From NCBI GenBank assembly GCA_039594205.1, contig JBCNNW010000006.1, positions 29,455-93,454 of the forward strand: a DNA stretch of 64,000 bases, read 5' to 3'. Positions within the stretch are counted from its first letter, which is position 1; each line of letters opens with the position of its first letter. Both the position numbers and the translations under genes were made by a program. The notes under the pieces were generated by a model, which was not told the DNA's origin, did not search any database, and worked only from the letters and a program-made list of their open reading frames with translations. The DNA comes from Pseudescherichia sp039594205 (GTDB lineage Bacteria > Pseudomonadota > Gammaproteobacteria > Enterobacterales > Enterobacteriaceae). Below, one piece after another: positions 23,725 to 33,278 of this stretch.

Positions 23725-25104
23725 TCAGAACCACGCTTCCCACATCGCGCCGACGTTGAACGAGTCCAGGTTGCTCTCTTCTGTACCGTTTACCCGTGCG
23801 GTGCGATCGTTATCCACCTGACCGCCGGTGACGTAGAAGCGCAGCATCGGACGGAACTCCGGTCCCATCGCAATCGAAATGTTCTGCGACAGAGTCAGCT
23901 TCCAGCCGTGGTTATCCCCGCCCTGATCGAAATCAACCCGCTGGTAGCCCGCTTCCAGCCAGGTAGAGTGCACGTCGTTCCACCAGTACATTGGCCGCAC
24001 GATCGCGCCGTAGTTGCGGCGGTTATCCACGCTATTGGCATCGTTATCGTAGTCGTGGAAGGCGAGCAGGTACTCGATCTGTGCCTGCTGGGTAAACTTG
24101 TAGTTCCCTTCAAAGCTGGCGTAGATGGCCGTCAGATCGTCGGTCTTGTTATAGACGCTGTTGTCTGAGTTGTCAGAGTAGCGGGCAATCACTTTGTTCA
24201 CCCCCTTCTCACCGGTGTGGCTCAGCACCACGCCGCCCTGCCAGGCGTTCTTACGCTCGTCGGTATCCACCGCCTTCGAGTCGAAGCCGTAGTTGGCATA
24301 CAGCTCCAGATCCAGCGGGCCGACCTTCATGCCGTGCACTTTAGAGGTAATGGCGTAGTTGCCTTTATCGCCGGTGCCGGAGCCGCCGGTACAGGTAATA
24401 CGCGACGGGTTGCCCTCATCGTTCATCACTTCCGGACTACAGGACTCCACCGCCGCCACCGCTGCGACGTCAAACTGCACGCCGCCGATGTCGAAGTTTT
24501 TCACCCCTGCGCCCTGGCCGTCGTGGTTCATCCAGAAGTAGTCGTTGATACCCTGCTGCGGACGCTGGTGGAAGTCACGGCCTGCCCACAGATAGGCATT
24601 GGGATTAGATTCCAGAATATTGGTCACTCCGGCGTAGGCTTTTTTCAGGTTCACCTCGTCGCCCCAGTGATCGAACATCACGTTGATATCCCAGATAGCG
24701 CCGTTATTGCCCTTAAAGGCTTTCGAGAGCTGGAATTCACCGCCGTTGCCCTCGTTGCCCAGACGACCGATGGCAGAGGAGCCGTTATAGGAGCCGTCAA
24801 CGCCAACGAACTTCTGATCGCCGCCCTGGAACTGTGCTCCGTAGCGGGCATAGCCGGTAAATTTCACGCCGAAGGGGATCGCCATATCCGGCGACTGGGC
24901 CGCGGTTTGCGGCTCGGTAATCACATCGGCTTTCTTATCGATCGCCACATCCATTTTCTTCTGCCGCTCCGCAAGAGCTTTATCCACTGCTTTAGCCACA
25001 ATCGCGTCGATCTGCTCCTGAGTAAACTCCTGGGCGCTGACTGAACCAGAGCAAAGGGCAGCCATCACCGCCAGCGCGACTGGAAGTTTTTTATTAATAT
25101 TCAT
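23725..25104 (-). CDS. LamB/BglH-type carbohydrate porin
   Basis: Outer-membrane maltoporin-family channel for oligosaccharide diffusion, 459 residues from the ATG at 25104. The signal peptide is MNINKKLPVALAVMAALCSG-SVSA. A charged coiled-coil stretch (about 30-70, QEQIDAIVAKAVDKALAERQ) precedes the barrel, as in ScrY and BglH rather than LamB. The barrel starts at GVKFTGYARYGAQFQG and ends with a C-terminal Phe (AMWEAWF), the BAM recognition signal. It is the last gene of the beta-glucoside PTS operon, 132 bases after EIIA. Confidence 0.88.
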   Translation of the reverse strand: MNINKKLPVALAVMAALCSGSVSAQEFTQEQIDAIVAKAVDKALAERQKKMDVAIDKKADVITEPQTAAQSPDMAIPFGVKFTGYARYGAQFQGGDQKFVGVDGSYNGSSAIGRLGNEGNGGEFQLSKAFKGNNGAIWDINVMFDHWGDEVNLKKAYAGVTNILESNPNAYLWAGRDFHQRPQQGINDYFWMNHDGQGAGVKNFDIGGVQFDVAAVAAVESCSPEVMNDEGNPSRITCTGGSGTGDKGNYAITSKVHGMKVGPLDLELYANYGFDSKAVDTDERKNAWQGGVVLSHTGEKGVNKVIARYSDNSDNSVYNKTDDLTAIYASFEGNYKFTQQAQIEYLLAFHDYDNDANSVDNRRNYGAIVRPMYWWNDVHSTWLEAGYQRVDFDQGGDNHGWKLTLSQNISIAMGPEFRPMLRFYVTGGQVDNDRTARVNGTEESNLDSFNVGAMWEAWF

Positions 25105-25236
25105 TTTTTGTCTCAATCTAATATATTATTTTTAGACAATAACTATCCCGCCGCTTGATGCGGAATAGTTGCGCTATCACCATTAATTGTGAGGTACAGA
25201 TTACTTAAAACTGACTGACTATTTCTCCATAATTAA

Positions 25237-25539
25237 TTAACGTTGATAAAGACGAATAATCTCTTCGGACAGTTCACGGGCCAGCAGCGACGTCATTAAG
25301 TGATCCTGGGCGTGAACCATAATTAAGGTCATCGGCTGGCGGGCTTCCCCGGCGTCCTGCTCGATCAGTTTGGTCTGCATATGGTGCGCCTGGCGAGCGT
25401 AGCCGTCCGCCTCGCGCAGCAGGCTGTTGGCCTCGTCAAAGTTGCCTTCGCGCGCGGCGTGCAGCGCCTCGAAGCAGAGGCTGCGCGACTGGCCAGCGTT
25501 GACGATAATCTCCATAACGGCCTCTTCCAGTTCAATCAT
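25237..25539 (-). CDS. PTS EIIA, lactose/cellobiose family
   Basis: A 100-residue soluble phosphocarrier of the ChbA/LacF type. It starts MIELEEAVMEIIVNAGQSRSL at 25539, overlapping the glycosidase stop by eight bases; the longer frame to 25584 is inside that gene. The phosphorylated His lies in LIMVHAQDHLMTSLLAREL. It passes phosphate from HPr to the EIIB at 28290-28604. Confidence 0.92.
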   Translation of the reverse strand: MIELEEAVMEIIVNAGQSRSLCFEALHAAREGNFDEANSLLREADGYARQAHHMQTKLIEQDAGEARQPMTLIMVHAQDHLMTSLLARELSEEIIRLYQR

Positions 25540-26932
25540 CTTGTTGCTCCTCGTTAAATCCGTTATTGGCGGCGGTAGCGGCAAACCACTCTCCGCTGCG
25601 TTTTATTGTCCGCGTCTGGCTGGCTAAATCGAGCTGTACAAAGCCGTAGCGGTTTTTATAGCCGTTACACCATGACCAGTTATCAATAAACGTCCACATG
25701 TGGTAACCGAGGCAGTGACAGCCCTCCTGAATACCCTTATGCAGCCACTTCAGGTGGCCGGAAACAAACTCAATCCGGTATTGATCGTTTATTTGCCCAC
25801 TCTCAATAAAACGCTGCTCGTTTTCGACGCCCATGCCGTTCTCTGAAATAAAGCAGCGTGGGTTACCGTAATTAACGCGTAAATTAGTGAGAATGTCATA
25901 AATACCCGGCTCGTATATTTCCCAGCCGCGATAAGGGTTCATTTTCCGGCCCGGCATTTCGTAGTAATCAAACAGCCACTCCGGCATAAACGGCGAGGCC
26001 GGGTTAACCGCGCTGTCGCGGCACTTCACGCGTCGCGGCTGGTAGTAGTTGATCCCCAGCAGGTCGATTTTGCCGTCGGCGATCAGGGCGCTGTCCTCCG
26101 GGAGGCAGGCTGGCAGCTGATCGTACTCCTTCAGCAGTGCCACCAGGTCCGCGGGATACTCGCCAAGCAGCACCGGGTCGAGGAAGCTGCGGTTAAACAA
26201 CAGATCGGCATGGTGCGCAGCGGTCAGATCCGCCGGGTTGTTTGAGCGCGGATAGGACGGCGTCAGGTTGAGAACAATACCGATCTCCCCTGGGTAATGC
26301 CCGGCGCGGTAGGCGCGAACCGCCGAGGCATGCGCCAGCACCGTATGGTAGCCCACCGTCGCCGCGCGTTTAAAATCCACCACGTTGGGGTAGTGGAAGT
26401 CATACAGGTAGCCGCCTTCCACCGGCACAATCGGCTCGTTGAAGGTAAACCAGTGCAGTACCCGGTCGCCAAACAGGTCGAAACAGATCTGCGCGTAGCG
26501 GCTAAACGCCTCCACCACCTCACGGCTCTCCCAGCCACCTTTCTCCTGCATCACCATCGGCATATCAAAGTGGAACAGGGTAATGAAGGGGACGATCCCC
26601 TGGGCCAGCAGCTCATCAATAACGTTGTTATAGAACGCCACCGCCTCAGGATTGACCTCGCCCACGCCATCCGGGATCAGCCGCGACCAGCTCAGCGAGG
26701 TACGAAAGCTGTTGTGGTTGAGCTGCTTAAGCAGGGCGATATCCTGCCGCCAGTTCTGATAAAACGTTGAGGTGTCCTGCGGGCCGACCTGCTGGTGAAA
26801 GCGGTACGGCTGGCTCGCATACCAGTGGTCCCACGTCGTGGCGCTCTTGCCGCCCTGCTGGCTCTGCCCTTCGGTTTGCAGCGCAGAGCTGGCGCTGCCC
26901 CACCAGAAATGCTCTGGAAATGCGTATTTCAT
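25532..26932 (-). CDS. GH1 6-phospho-beta-glucosidase
   Basis: Cytoplasmic family 1 glycosidase, 466 residues, cleaving the phosphorylated beta-glucoside delivered by the PTS. The acid/base Glu is in WFTFNEPIVPVEGG and the nucleophile Glu in CFISENGMGVEN. FPEHFWWGSASSALQTEG is the family N-terminal signature. The C-terminal SWCNGYKNRYGFVQLDL resembles the Ser/Lys/Tyr phosphate-binding loop of 6-phosphoglycosidases. Substrate (cellobiose, arbutin, salicin or similar) is not resolved. Confidence 0.92.
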   Translation of the reverse strand: MKYAFPEHFWWGSASSALQTEGQSQQGGKSATTWDHWYASQPYRFHQQVGPQDTSTFYQNWRQDIALLKQLNHNSFRTSLSWSRLIPDGVGEVNPEAVAFYNNVIDELLAQGIVPFITLFHFDMPMVMQEKGGWESREVVEAFSRYAQICFDLFGDRVLHWFTFNEPIVPVEGGYLYDFHYPNVVDFKRAATVGYHTVLAHASAVRAYRAGHYPGEIGIVLNLTPSYPRSNNPADLTAAHHADLLFNRSFLDPVLLGEYPADLVALLKEYDQLPACLPEDSALIADGKIDLLGINYYQPRRVKCRDSAVNPASPFMPEWLFDYYEMPGRKMNPYRGWEIYEPGIYDILTNLRVNYGNPRCFISENGMGVENEQRFIESGQINDQYRIEFVSGHLKWLHKGIQEGCHCLGYHMWTFIDNWSWCNGYKNRYGFVQLDLASQTRTIKRSGEWFAATAANNGFNEEQQDD

Positions 26933-26951
26933 CTCTTTTCTCTCCCGTTAA

Positions 26952-28277
26952 TTACTGACGCACGGTGCCAGCCAGCGGCGTCACGTCCTGCGCTTTCTGC
27001 TCTTCGGTTTTCAGCAGCGAACGCTCATAGGCCCGCAGGAACGGCAGGTACATCAGGGCGGACAGCACCATGCAGATCCCGCACATGATGACCGGACTCA
27101 GCGCCCAGTTAGCGGCCCAGGATGCGCCGATAGGGGCAGGCGTTGTCCATGGCGTCAGGGAAACCACCTGCGCCAGCCAGCCGAGCTTCGTCGCGGCATA
27201 GGCGAGGCAGGCGTTAATCATCGGCACGAAGACGAAGGGGATAAACAGCATCGGGTTCATGATGATCGGCGCACCGAACAGAATCGGCTCGTTGATATTA
27301 AAGAAGCTCGGGACGATGCCCATTTTGCCGATGGTGCGCAGATGGGTAGCGCGGCTACGCAGCAGCAGGAAGGCCAGCGGCAGGGTAGATCCAACGCCGC
27401 CAATCAGCAGGTAGTGATCCCAGAAGCCTTGCAGATAGATGTGGGGCAGCACCGTGCCCGCCGCCAGCGCGGCCTGGTTAGCAGAGAGGTTCGCCATCCA
27501 GAACGGGTTCATAATGCCGGTCACGATCAGCGACCCGTGGATACCGGCAAACCAGAAGATCTGGCACAGCAGGACAGAGAGCAGGATGGCAGGCAGCGAA
27601 TCCGACGCCGAAACCAGCGGCTCCAGCAGATGCATAATCGCCTGCGGCAGGATCATACCGGTTTGCGCCTCGATAAACAGGTTCAGCGGGTGCAGCGTAC
27701 CGATAATCACCACCACCGGAATCAAAATCTCAAAGGAGCGCGCCACGCCGGTGGGCACCTCTTTCGGCAGGCGGATAGTGATGTTGTTCTGCTTCAGCCA
27801 CGCATAGACGCGGGTGGAGTAGATCGCGGTGATCAGCGCGGTAAAGATCCCCTGACCAGACAGGTACTGGGTGGAGATTTTGCCGTCGGCATAGGGTGCA
27901 GCCACCAGCAGGAAGGCCATAAACGCCAGCAGCCCGGACATCACCGGATCGAGATTAAACTGCCGACCAAGGCTGGCACCGATCCCGACCGAGATAAAAA
28001 AGGTCATGACGCCCATGCTCAGGTTAAAGGGCAACATCAGCTGTTCGCGATAGGTCTGGGAGAAGTCGAGCCAGCCGCGCGCGAAGCTGTTGGTGGTGTC
28101 GGCGGAGAAGGGCGGGAAGATAAACACCAGCATGAAGGAGCCGATGATCATAAAAGGCAGCGCGGCGGTAAAGCCATCGCGGATGGCGATGACATACTTC
28201 TGTTGCCCCAGACGTCCCGCCAGCGGCGTGATGGACTGCTCGATAACGGCAACCATGGATTGATATAACGAACTCAT
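26952..28277 (-). CDS. PTS EIIC, lactose/cellobiose family
   Basis: Membrane channel component of a cellobiose-type PTS, 441 residues with about ten hydrophobic helices. IRDGFTAALPFMIIGSFMLVFIFPP is the N-terminal signature, and GIHGSLIVTGIMNPF with FNINEPILFGAPIIMNPML are the substrate-site segments of the ChbC family. It lies between EIIB and the GH1 gene, with 12- and 19-base spacers, in one operon. Confidence 0.93.
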   Translation of the reverse strand: MSSLYQSMVAVIEQSITPLAGRLGQQKYVIAIRDGFTAALPFMIIGSFMLVFIFPPFSADTTNSFARGWLDFSQTYREQLMLPFNLSMGVMTFFISVGIGASLGRQFNLDPVMSGLLAFMAFLLVAAPYADGKISTQYLSGQGIFTALITAIYSTRVYAWLKQNNITIRLPKEVPTGVARSFEILIPVVVIIGTLHPLNLFIEAQTGMILPQAIMHLLEPLVSASDSLPAILLSVLLCQIFWFAGIHGSLIVTGIMNPFWMANLSANQAALAAGTVLPHIYLQGFWDHYLLIGGVGSTLPLAFLLLRSRATHLRTIGKMGIVPSFFNINEPILFGAPIIMNPMLFIPFVFVPMINACLAYAATKLGWLAQVVSLTPWTTPAPIGASWAANWALSPVIMCGICMVLSALMYLPFLRAYERSLLKTEEQKAQDVTPLAGTVRQ

Positions 28278-28289
28278 AGGAACACCCTT

Positions 28290-28604
28290 TTAGTGTGCCG
28301 CTTCGATGAGCGACAGAGCAAAGTCCAGCACCTTATCGCCGCGCTGCATACCGTAGTCCATTGGATTAATGGGCTGAACGGGAATGCCGTGGGCGGCAGC
28401 CTTTTCTGACAGCGAGTTAAGCATGTATTTTACCTGTGGTCCCAGCAGCACCACCTGGTAGCGTGGAAACTGAGTATCAAACTCCGCTACGCCATAGGCA
28501 TCAATCTCTACCGGTAAACCTCTTTCCTCAGCCGCTTCGACCATTTTCCTGACCAACAGGCTCGTAGACATCCCTGCGGAGCAGCACAGCATGATCTTAT
28601 TCAT
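28290..28604 (-). CDS. PTS EIIB, lactose/cellobiose family
   Basis: A 104-residue soluble EIIB of the ChbB type. The ATG at 28604 gives MNKIMLCCSAGMSTSLLVRKM with the phosphocysteine in the CCSAGMSTS P-loop. LLGPQVKYMLNSL is the second conserved patch. It is the first gene of the operon, facing the LacI-family regulator across the operators at 28657-28800. Confidence 0.93.
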   Translation of the reverse strand: MNKIMLCCSAGMSTSLLVRKMVEAAEERGLPVEIDAYGVAEFDTQFPRYQVVLLGPQVKYMLNSLSEKAAAHGIPVQPINPMDYGMQRGDKVLDFALSLIEAAH

Positions 28605-28656
28605 TATCCCCATCCTCGAAATGTTAAAAGTTATTACAATGGTGATTGGATAACAT

Positions 28657-28800
28657 ATGGAAACCGGTTTCCATTACTCAGATAACGAAGTGTGATACCC
28701 ATCAAAGTCCGCAGGAAATAGGATGATTTTTCTGGATTCACATCACAGCTTTTCATGGTTTGCGACGGGAGGCAGGGCAAAATGGAAAATCGGTTTCCAT
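28657..28800. promoter_or_regulatory. Two LacI-type operators in the PTS/regulator intergenic region
   Basis: ATGGAAACCGGTTTCCAT (28657-28674) is a perfect 18-bp palindrome and ATGGAAAATCGGTTTCCAT (28782-28800) an imperfect second copy. Both contain the GAAACCGGTTTC core of AscG-type sites. TGTGATACCCATCAAA at 28691-28706 may be a CRP site. One operator is next to each divergent gene, suggesting repression of the operon and autoregulation. Confidence 0.8.
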
Positions 28801-28895
28801 GGGAAATAGAATCCAGCTATACTGCTGCTGGCGATATTATGCTCCATGTTTTGCTTGTTTTTCGGGCTGTATATTCGGCCTGACAGGGGATAAAG

Positions 28896-29852
28896 ATGTC
28901 TACAATCAACGATGTATCACGTCTGGCGGGGGTCTCTAAAGCAACCGTCTCACGGGTGTTGAGTGGCTCACGCGGCGTCAAAGAGGCCAGTCGGCTGGCG
29001 GTATTGAAAGCCGTTGAAGAGCTGAATTACCGACCTAACGTCATCGCTCAGTCTCTTCTTAGCCAGACTACCGGCTGCATTGGTGTCATCTGCGCCCAGG
29101 ACAATATCAACCAGACCACAGGCTACCTCTACGCGCTGGAGAAACATCTCAGCCAGCATCAGAAACACCTGCTTTTGCGCTTTGCCAACAGCCGGTCAGA
29201 GGTGATTAGCGCCCTCGACGAGCTGACCTGCGGTCTCTGCGATGATGTGCTGATTATCGGGGCGCGTTTTCCGCTGAGTAATCTTGGCTATGACGATGTG
29301 ATTCTGGTGGACTGCGCGGAAGCCGATACGCCGAACAGTATTCAGTTCGATCACGCCTTTGCGGCGGAGACGGCCTGTAACTATCTCATTAGCCAGGGGC
29401 GGCGTCAGATAGCGCTTATCCACCCGGACGTGAGCGGCTCTGCCGATCGGGTATTGCTGGGCTACAAGCACGCGCTGGAGAATAATTTCCTGCCCTTTAA
29501 CCGTAACCTGGTGTTTATGGATACCACCTCGTCGTCGGTTGCGCTCCAGGTACTGCTTAACAACGCCACCACGCTGAATTTTAACGCGCTGCTGGTGGCC
29601 GACGAGCAGGAGGCGCAGCGGGTGATTACCCAGCTGCAGGCGTTTAATAAATCGGTACCGGGTGACATCATGGTCTTTAGCCTCGCTGGCTCCGTGCACC
29701 TGCCCGGGATCCCAACCATCCCGGCTATCGAATACTCCATGGACGCGATGGCGGCCCGCATCGTCAGCTGGCTGAGCGAAAAAACCCACGACGTGCTGGG
29801 CGCATGCGTACTGCGCGGGGATCTCATTATTCCGGATATGCGCCAGCGCTAA
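28896..29852 (+). CDS. LacI-family repressor of the beta-glucoside operon
   Basis: A 318-residue LacI/GalR regulator. The helix-turn-helix and hinge are in STINDVSRLAGVSKATVSRVLSG and YRPNVIAQSLLS (residues 2-60). The periplasmic-binding-like sensor spans 65-315. It most resembles AscG. It is divergently oriented to the PTS operon and lies beside two matching palindromes, so it probably represses that operon until a phosphorylated beta-glucoside appears. Confidence 0.88.
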   Translation: MSTINDVSRLAGVSKATVSRVLSGSRGVKEASRLAVLKAVEELNYRPNVIAQSLLSQTTGCIGVICAQDNINQTTGYLYALEKHLSQHQKHLLLRFANSRSEVISALDELTCGLCDDVLIIGARFPLSNLGYDDVILVDCAEADTPNSIQFDHAFAAETACNYLISQGRRQIALIHPDVSGSADRVLLGYKHALENNFLPFNRNLVFMDTTSSSVALQVLLNNATTLNFNALLVADEQEAQRVITQLQAFNKSVPGDIMVFSLAGSVHLPGIPTIPAIEYSMDAMAARIVSWLSEKTHDVLGACVLRGDLIIPDMRQR

Positions 29853-29900
29853 CCGACCCTGCGGTCGGGGTAGGCCGGGCAAACGCAGTGCCGCCCGGCA
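29853..29900. repeat. REP-like hairpins between convergent genes
   Basis: CCGACC-CTGC-GGTCGG (29853-29868) is followed by GCCGGGC (29874-29880) and GCCCGGC (29893-29899) with TAGGCC at the edge, a REP-type arrangement filling the gap between the LacI gene and the AhpD-like gene. Confidence 0.6.
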
Positions 29901-29906
29901 TTTCAT

Positions 29907-30440
29907 TTAATTCACCTTCGGGAAATCCACGACGGTGTCGTTCACCCGATTAATCATATTGGTGAACAGAATAGCGCTCACCGCGCTGATGGTCTCTATT
30001 ACCTGACGATCGTTAAAACCTGCGTCGCGGAAGCGGGTCACGCTCTCCTCCGGCAGCGTGCCGCGCGTCGTCACCAGCACTTTCACAAATTTCACCAGGG
30101 CATCGATGTGCGCATCTTGCGGATAGTCGGCCCGACGCAGCTGCTCAGTCTGCTCCACGCTGTAACCCGCCATCTTGCCGGTGAGGGTATGGGCCGCCAG
30201 GCAGTAGTCACAGCCAGAGGCTTCGCTGACGGCAAGGTTAATCGCCTCCAGCTCGCGCTTGTTCAGACTGCTTTTCGCCAGCGTGGCGTTGTGCTGCAAT
30301 GCCTGGGCGAGCATATCCGGCGCGTTGCCGATGGTCTGGTAGGCGTTAGGCACCTTACCCATCGCACGTTTAATGGCGCTAAAGAGTTCAGCAGTCTGGC
30401 CAGTGGCACTCTCGGGCTGGATAGTAGTTAAACGGCTCAT
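29907..30440 (-). CDS. AhpD-like carboxymuconolactone decarboxylase-family protein
   Basis: A 177-residue all-helical protein of the alkylhydroperoxidase AhpD-like group. The redox motif is SGCDYCLAAHT, with CxxC and a nearby His around residues 78-87, typical of peroxidase members rather than decarboxylases. It is divergent from an AraC-type gene with a cupin sensor, which may control it. A role in removing peroxides or reactive electrophiles is inferred. Confidence 0.85.
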   Translation of the reverse strand: MSRLTTIQPESATGQTAELFSAIKRAMGKVPNAYQTIGNAPDMLAQALQHNATLAKSSLNKRELEAINLAVSEASGCDYCLAAHTLTGKMAGYSVEQTEQLRRADYPQDAHIDALVKFVKVLVTTRGTLPEESVTRFRDAGFNDRQVIETISAVSAILFTNMINRVNDTVVDFPKVN

Positions 30441-30562
30441 GATCTTCTCCTGTCAGTTTATGGGTTCCGCCGTATTGGCGATGGACTCATAATAGGGAAC
30501 CTGCGGCAGGGCCGTTGCCGCTCATCGTCTCGATTTTTTGTCCTGTCGTCTCAGGAGAAGTT

Positions 30563-31477
30563 ATGGATAGCCTTAGCCAACTGCTTGCTATGCTGGCCCC
30601 GGCGTGCGCCGTTAATCTGCACTGCCGCTTTGCCGGGCGCTGGGAGGCCGACCATCCCCAGCTCGCTGCGGGTACCATGCCCTGGCACGTCATTCTGCGC
30701 GGCGAAGCCCGGCTGGTGATGGCGGGCAGGACGCTTGACGTGCGCGCCGGAGATATTCTTCTGCTGCCCCACGGATCGCCGCATCTACTGCAGGGGCTGG
30801 TGGATTGGGGGCAGGTCGCACCCGTGGCGAAGCGTCATAACGGCACGCTAACCGAAGTAGAGACCCGCGGGCCGGGTCCTGCGGTAGAGGTGCTGTGCGG
30901 CGAGTTCCATTTTGGGCCGGGGTATAGCTGGCTCTTTGCCGAAAACGCGGCGCTGATCCATCTGCAAACCCACGATCGGGAGGATTGCCCGGAGCTGGAG
31001 CTTCTGCTGACGATGCTGGTACGGGAGAGCCTGACCCCGCAACCGGGCGGGGCCACGATTGTCAAAAGCCTTGCCGCTACGCTGCTGGCGCTGCTGATGC
31101 GGATTTTACTCTCCCTGCATGAACCTCCTGGCGGGCTGCTGCGCCTGATGAGTGATAAACGGCTGGCCCCGGCGCTGCTGGCGGTATTGGCCGATCCGGC
31201 CCATCCATGGACCATGGAGATCATGGCCGAGCGCTGCTTCTTATCCCGCGCCACCTTTGCCCGCCACTTTACCCGCAGCTATCACCAGACGCCCCAGGCC
31301 TGGCTCTCCCAACTGCGTCTGACCCTCGCCTCGCGTCTGCTGCTGGAGGAGAAGCAGTCAACCGTGGATGCGGTCGCCGGACGCTGCGGGTTTCTGTCAC
31401 TGGCCTCGTTTACACAAGCCTTTAAGCGCCTGTATGGTATGACTCCAGGCCAGTATCGAAAGAGAACAAGAGCATGA
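30563..31477 (+). CDS. AraC-family regulator with cupin sensor domain
   Basis: A 304-residue regulator from the ATG at 30563, preceded by AGGAG; an upstream in-frame start at 30515 would add 16 residues. The N-terminal cupin (about 20-180) includes GDILLLPHGSPHLL, and the C-terminal AraC DNA-binding region (about 215-302) includes MAERCFLSRATFARHFTRSY and AGRCGFLSLASFTQAFKRLYG. The layout is that of RclR-like redox sensors. Its stop overlaps the LysR gene start as ATGA, and it is divergent from the AhpD-like gene. Confidence 0.85.
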   Translation: MDSLSQLLAMLAPACAVNLHCRFAGRWEADHPQLAAGTMPWHVILRGEARLVMAGRTLDVRAGDILLLPHGSPHLLQGLVDWGQVAPVAKRHNGTLTEVETRGPGPAVEVLCGEFHFGPGYSWLFAENAALIHLQTHDREDCPELELLLTMLVRESLTPQPGGATIVKSLAATLLALLMRILLSLHEPPGGLLRLMSDKRLAPALLAVLADPAHPWTMEIMAERCFLSRATFARHFTRSYHQTPQAWLSQLRLTLASRLLLEEKQSTVDAVAGRCGFLSLASFTQAFKRLYGMTPGQYRKRTRA

Positions 31478-32379
31478 TTCGCCTTGAAGATGTGACGCTG
31501 TTTGTGCGCGCTGCGGCGCTGGGAAGCTTCTCCAACGCCGCAAGGGAGGCCGATCTGCTGCCGGGCCAGGTAAGCGCTGCCGTTCACCGGCTGGAGCGGG
31601 ATCTCGATAAGCGCCTCTTCGCGCGCTCTACGCGCAGCCTGCGGCTGACGGCGGAGGGAGAGAAGTATCTGCCGTTTGCTCAGGAGCTACTGGCCGTGGT
31701 GCAGGCCGGTGAGGAGAGCCTGCATAGCGATAACGAGCTACAGGGCGAGCTGAAGGTGGCGATGCCGTCCGACATCGGGCGCAATGTCCTGCTGCCGCTG
31801 ATTACCCACTTCTGCGAACTGCACCCAAAAATCACCCTGCGGCTCTCGCTCTCCGATCAGGTCAGCGATATTTTTCGCGATCCAGTGGATGTCGCCATTC
31901 GCTACGGCGTGCTCGATAACAGCAGCTACGTGGCGCTGCCGCTGGCAGAGAATAACCGCCGCGTGCTGGCCGCCTCTCCGGCCTATCTTGCCAGGCACGG
32001 ACGGCCAGCCAGCCTTGACGAGGTGACGCAGCACCACTGCCTGCTGTTTACCCTGAACAGCCACGCCTATGATAAATGGAGCTTCCCTGAAAACGGTATC
32101 CGTCGTCAGCTGACGGTTAAGAGCCGCCTGCTCTGTGATGATGCCGACGTGGCACGACGCTGGGCCATAGAGGGCATGGGCATTGTCTATAAGTCTTGGA
32201 TCGATCTCAGCGCCGACGTGCAGGCCGGACGGCTGGAGATACTGCTGCCCGAACAGCCGGGGGAGGCCGCACCGCTTAATCTCATCTGCCCGCACCGCAA
32301 ACAGTTCTCTCCGGCTATTCGCCAGCTGCACAGCACGCTGCGAACACATCTGACCGCGATTACCCAACTGCTACCCTGA
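31474..32379 (+). CDS. LysR-family transcriptional regulator
   Basis: A 301-residue LysR regulator. The winged helix-turn-helix covers residues 1-60 (EDVTLFVRAAALGSFSNAAREADLLPGQVSAAVHRLE), and the effector domain (about 90-295) begins LKVAMPSDIGRNVLLPLI. It is translationally coupled to the AraC-type gene upstream, an unusual pairing of two regulators. The likely target is the SDR-MFS pair downstream, 102 bases away. Confidence 0.87.
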   Translation: MIRLEDVTLFVRAAALGSFSNAAREADLLPGQVSAAVHRLERDLDKRLFARSTRSLRLTAEGEKYLPFAQELLAVVQAGEESLHSDNELQGELKVAMPSDIGRNVLLPLITHFCELHPKITLRLSLSDQVSDIFRDPVDVAIRYGVLDNSSYVALPLAENNRRVLAASPAYLARHGRPASLDEVTQHHCLLFTLNSHAYDKWSFPENGIRRQLTVKSRLLCDDADVARRWAIEGMGIVYKSWIDLSADVQAGRLEILLPEQPGEAAPLNLICPHRKQFSPAIRQLHSTLRTHLTAITQLLP

Positions 32380-32481
32380 CACGAATATGTCCTGAATCAC
32401 TACCCTCTACGTCATTTAAGACATCACGAAAGCGCCTAAGATGAGTTCACTAACCCGATAACACAACACAAGGTGAACATC

Positions 32482-33243
32482 ATGAAGCTGACCCATAACA
32501 CTGTTTTTATCACTGGCGGCACCTCTGGCATTGGCCGGGCGATGGCTGAGCAGTTCCACAAGCTGGGCAACCAGGTGATTATCTCCGGTCGCCGCAAAGC
32601 GCTGCTCGATAGCGTCACCGCTGCCAACCCGGGGATGGACTCGGTGGTGCTGGACGTTACCGATGCGGCAAGCGTTCAGGCGGCGGCCGAGAGCGTACTG
32701 TCTCGCTACCCGGCGTTGAACGTCGTCATCAACAACGCGGGCATCATGCCTTTTGATAACGCCGCTGGCGTGCAGGATGACGCGATGGCCGTCTCGCTGC
32801 TCAATACCAATCTGCTGGGACCGGTACGCGTCACCTCAGCATTTATCGAGCATCTGAAAAAACAGCCGGATGCGGTGCTGATCAACAACAGCTCCATCCT
32901 CGCCTTTATCCCGCTGGCGAGTAACGCGCTCTACTCTGCCACCAAGGCGGCGATCCACTCCTACACGCTCTCCCAGCGCTTCCTGCTGCGTGATACCGGC
33001 GTGAAGGTAATTGAGATCTCTCCCCCGTGGGTCGATACCGATCTGATCTACCGCAGCGGTGACGACCGGGCCATGCCGCTGGATGCTTTCATCAGTGAGA
33101 CGTTTGAGAAACTGGGTACGGATAATATCGAGGCTATCGTTGACCGCGTGCTGCCTGCCCGTGCCAATCCGGGAGCGGATGAGCATGCTGTCGTAAACCA
33201 GTTCAACCAGGCGATGGTTGAGAATCCAATCCCCGTTGCGTAA
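32482..33243 (+). CDS. Short-chain dehydrogenase/reductase
   Basis: A 253-residue classical SDR oxidoreductase. The nucleotide motif TGGTSGIG is at about 11-18, NNAGIMPF at about 89-96, and the catalytic Ser and Tyr-x-x-x-Lys are in NNSSILAF and YSATKAA. The ATG at 32482 has AAGGTG at a proper distance; a GTG at 32473 overlaps that site. It resembles DltE-annotated SDRs. The substrate is unknown, and the LysR and MFS neighbours suggest handling of a xenobiotic. Confidence 0.85.
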   Translation: MKLTHNTVFITGGTSGIGRAMAEQFHKLGNQVIISGRRKALLDSVTAANPGMDSVVLDVTDAASVQAAAESVLSRYPALNVVINNAGIMPFDNAAGVQDDAMAVSLLNTNLLGPVRVTSAFIEHLKKQPDAVLINNSSILAFIPLASNALYSATKAAIHSYTLSQRFLLRDTGVKVIEISPPWVDTDLIYRSGDDRAMPLDAFISETFEKLGTDNIEAIVDRVLPARANPGADEHAVVNQFNQAMVENPIPVA

Positions 33244-33278
33244 CCGCTGGCTGGCTCCGGCCTGAAGAGATCAAGGCG

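Noticed and set aside
27342..28268. 308-codon open frame on the plus strand
   Set aside because: Shadow of the PTS EIIC gene on the opposite strand, with low-complexity Gln/Arg/His composition and no family match.
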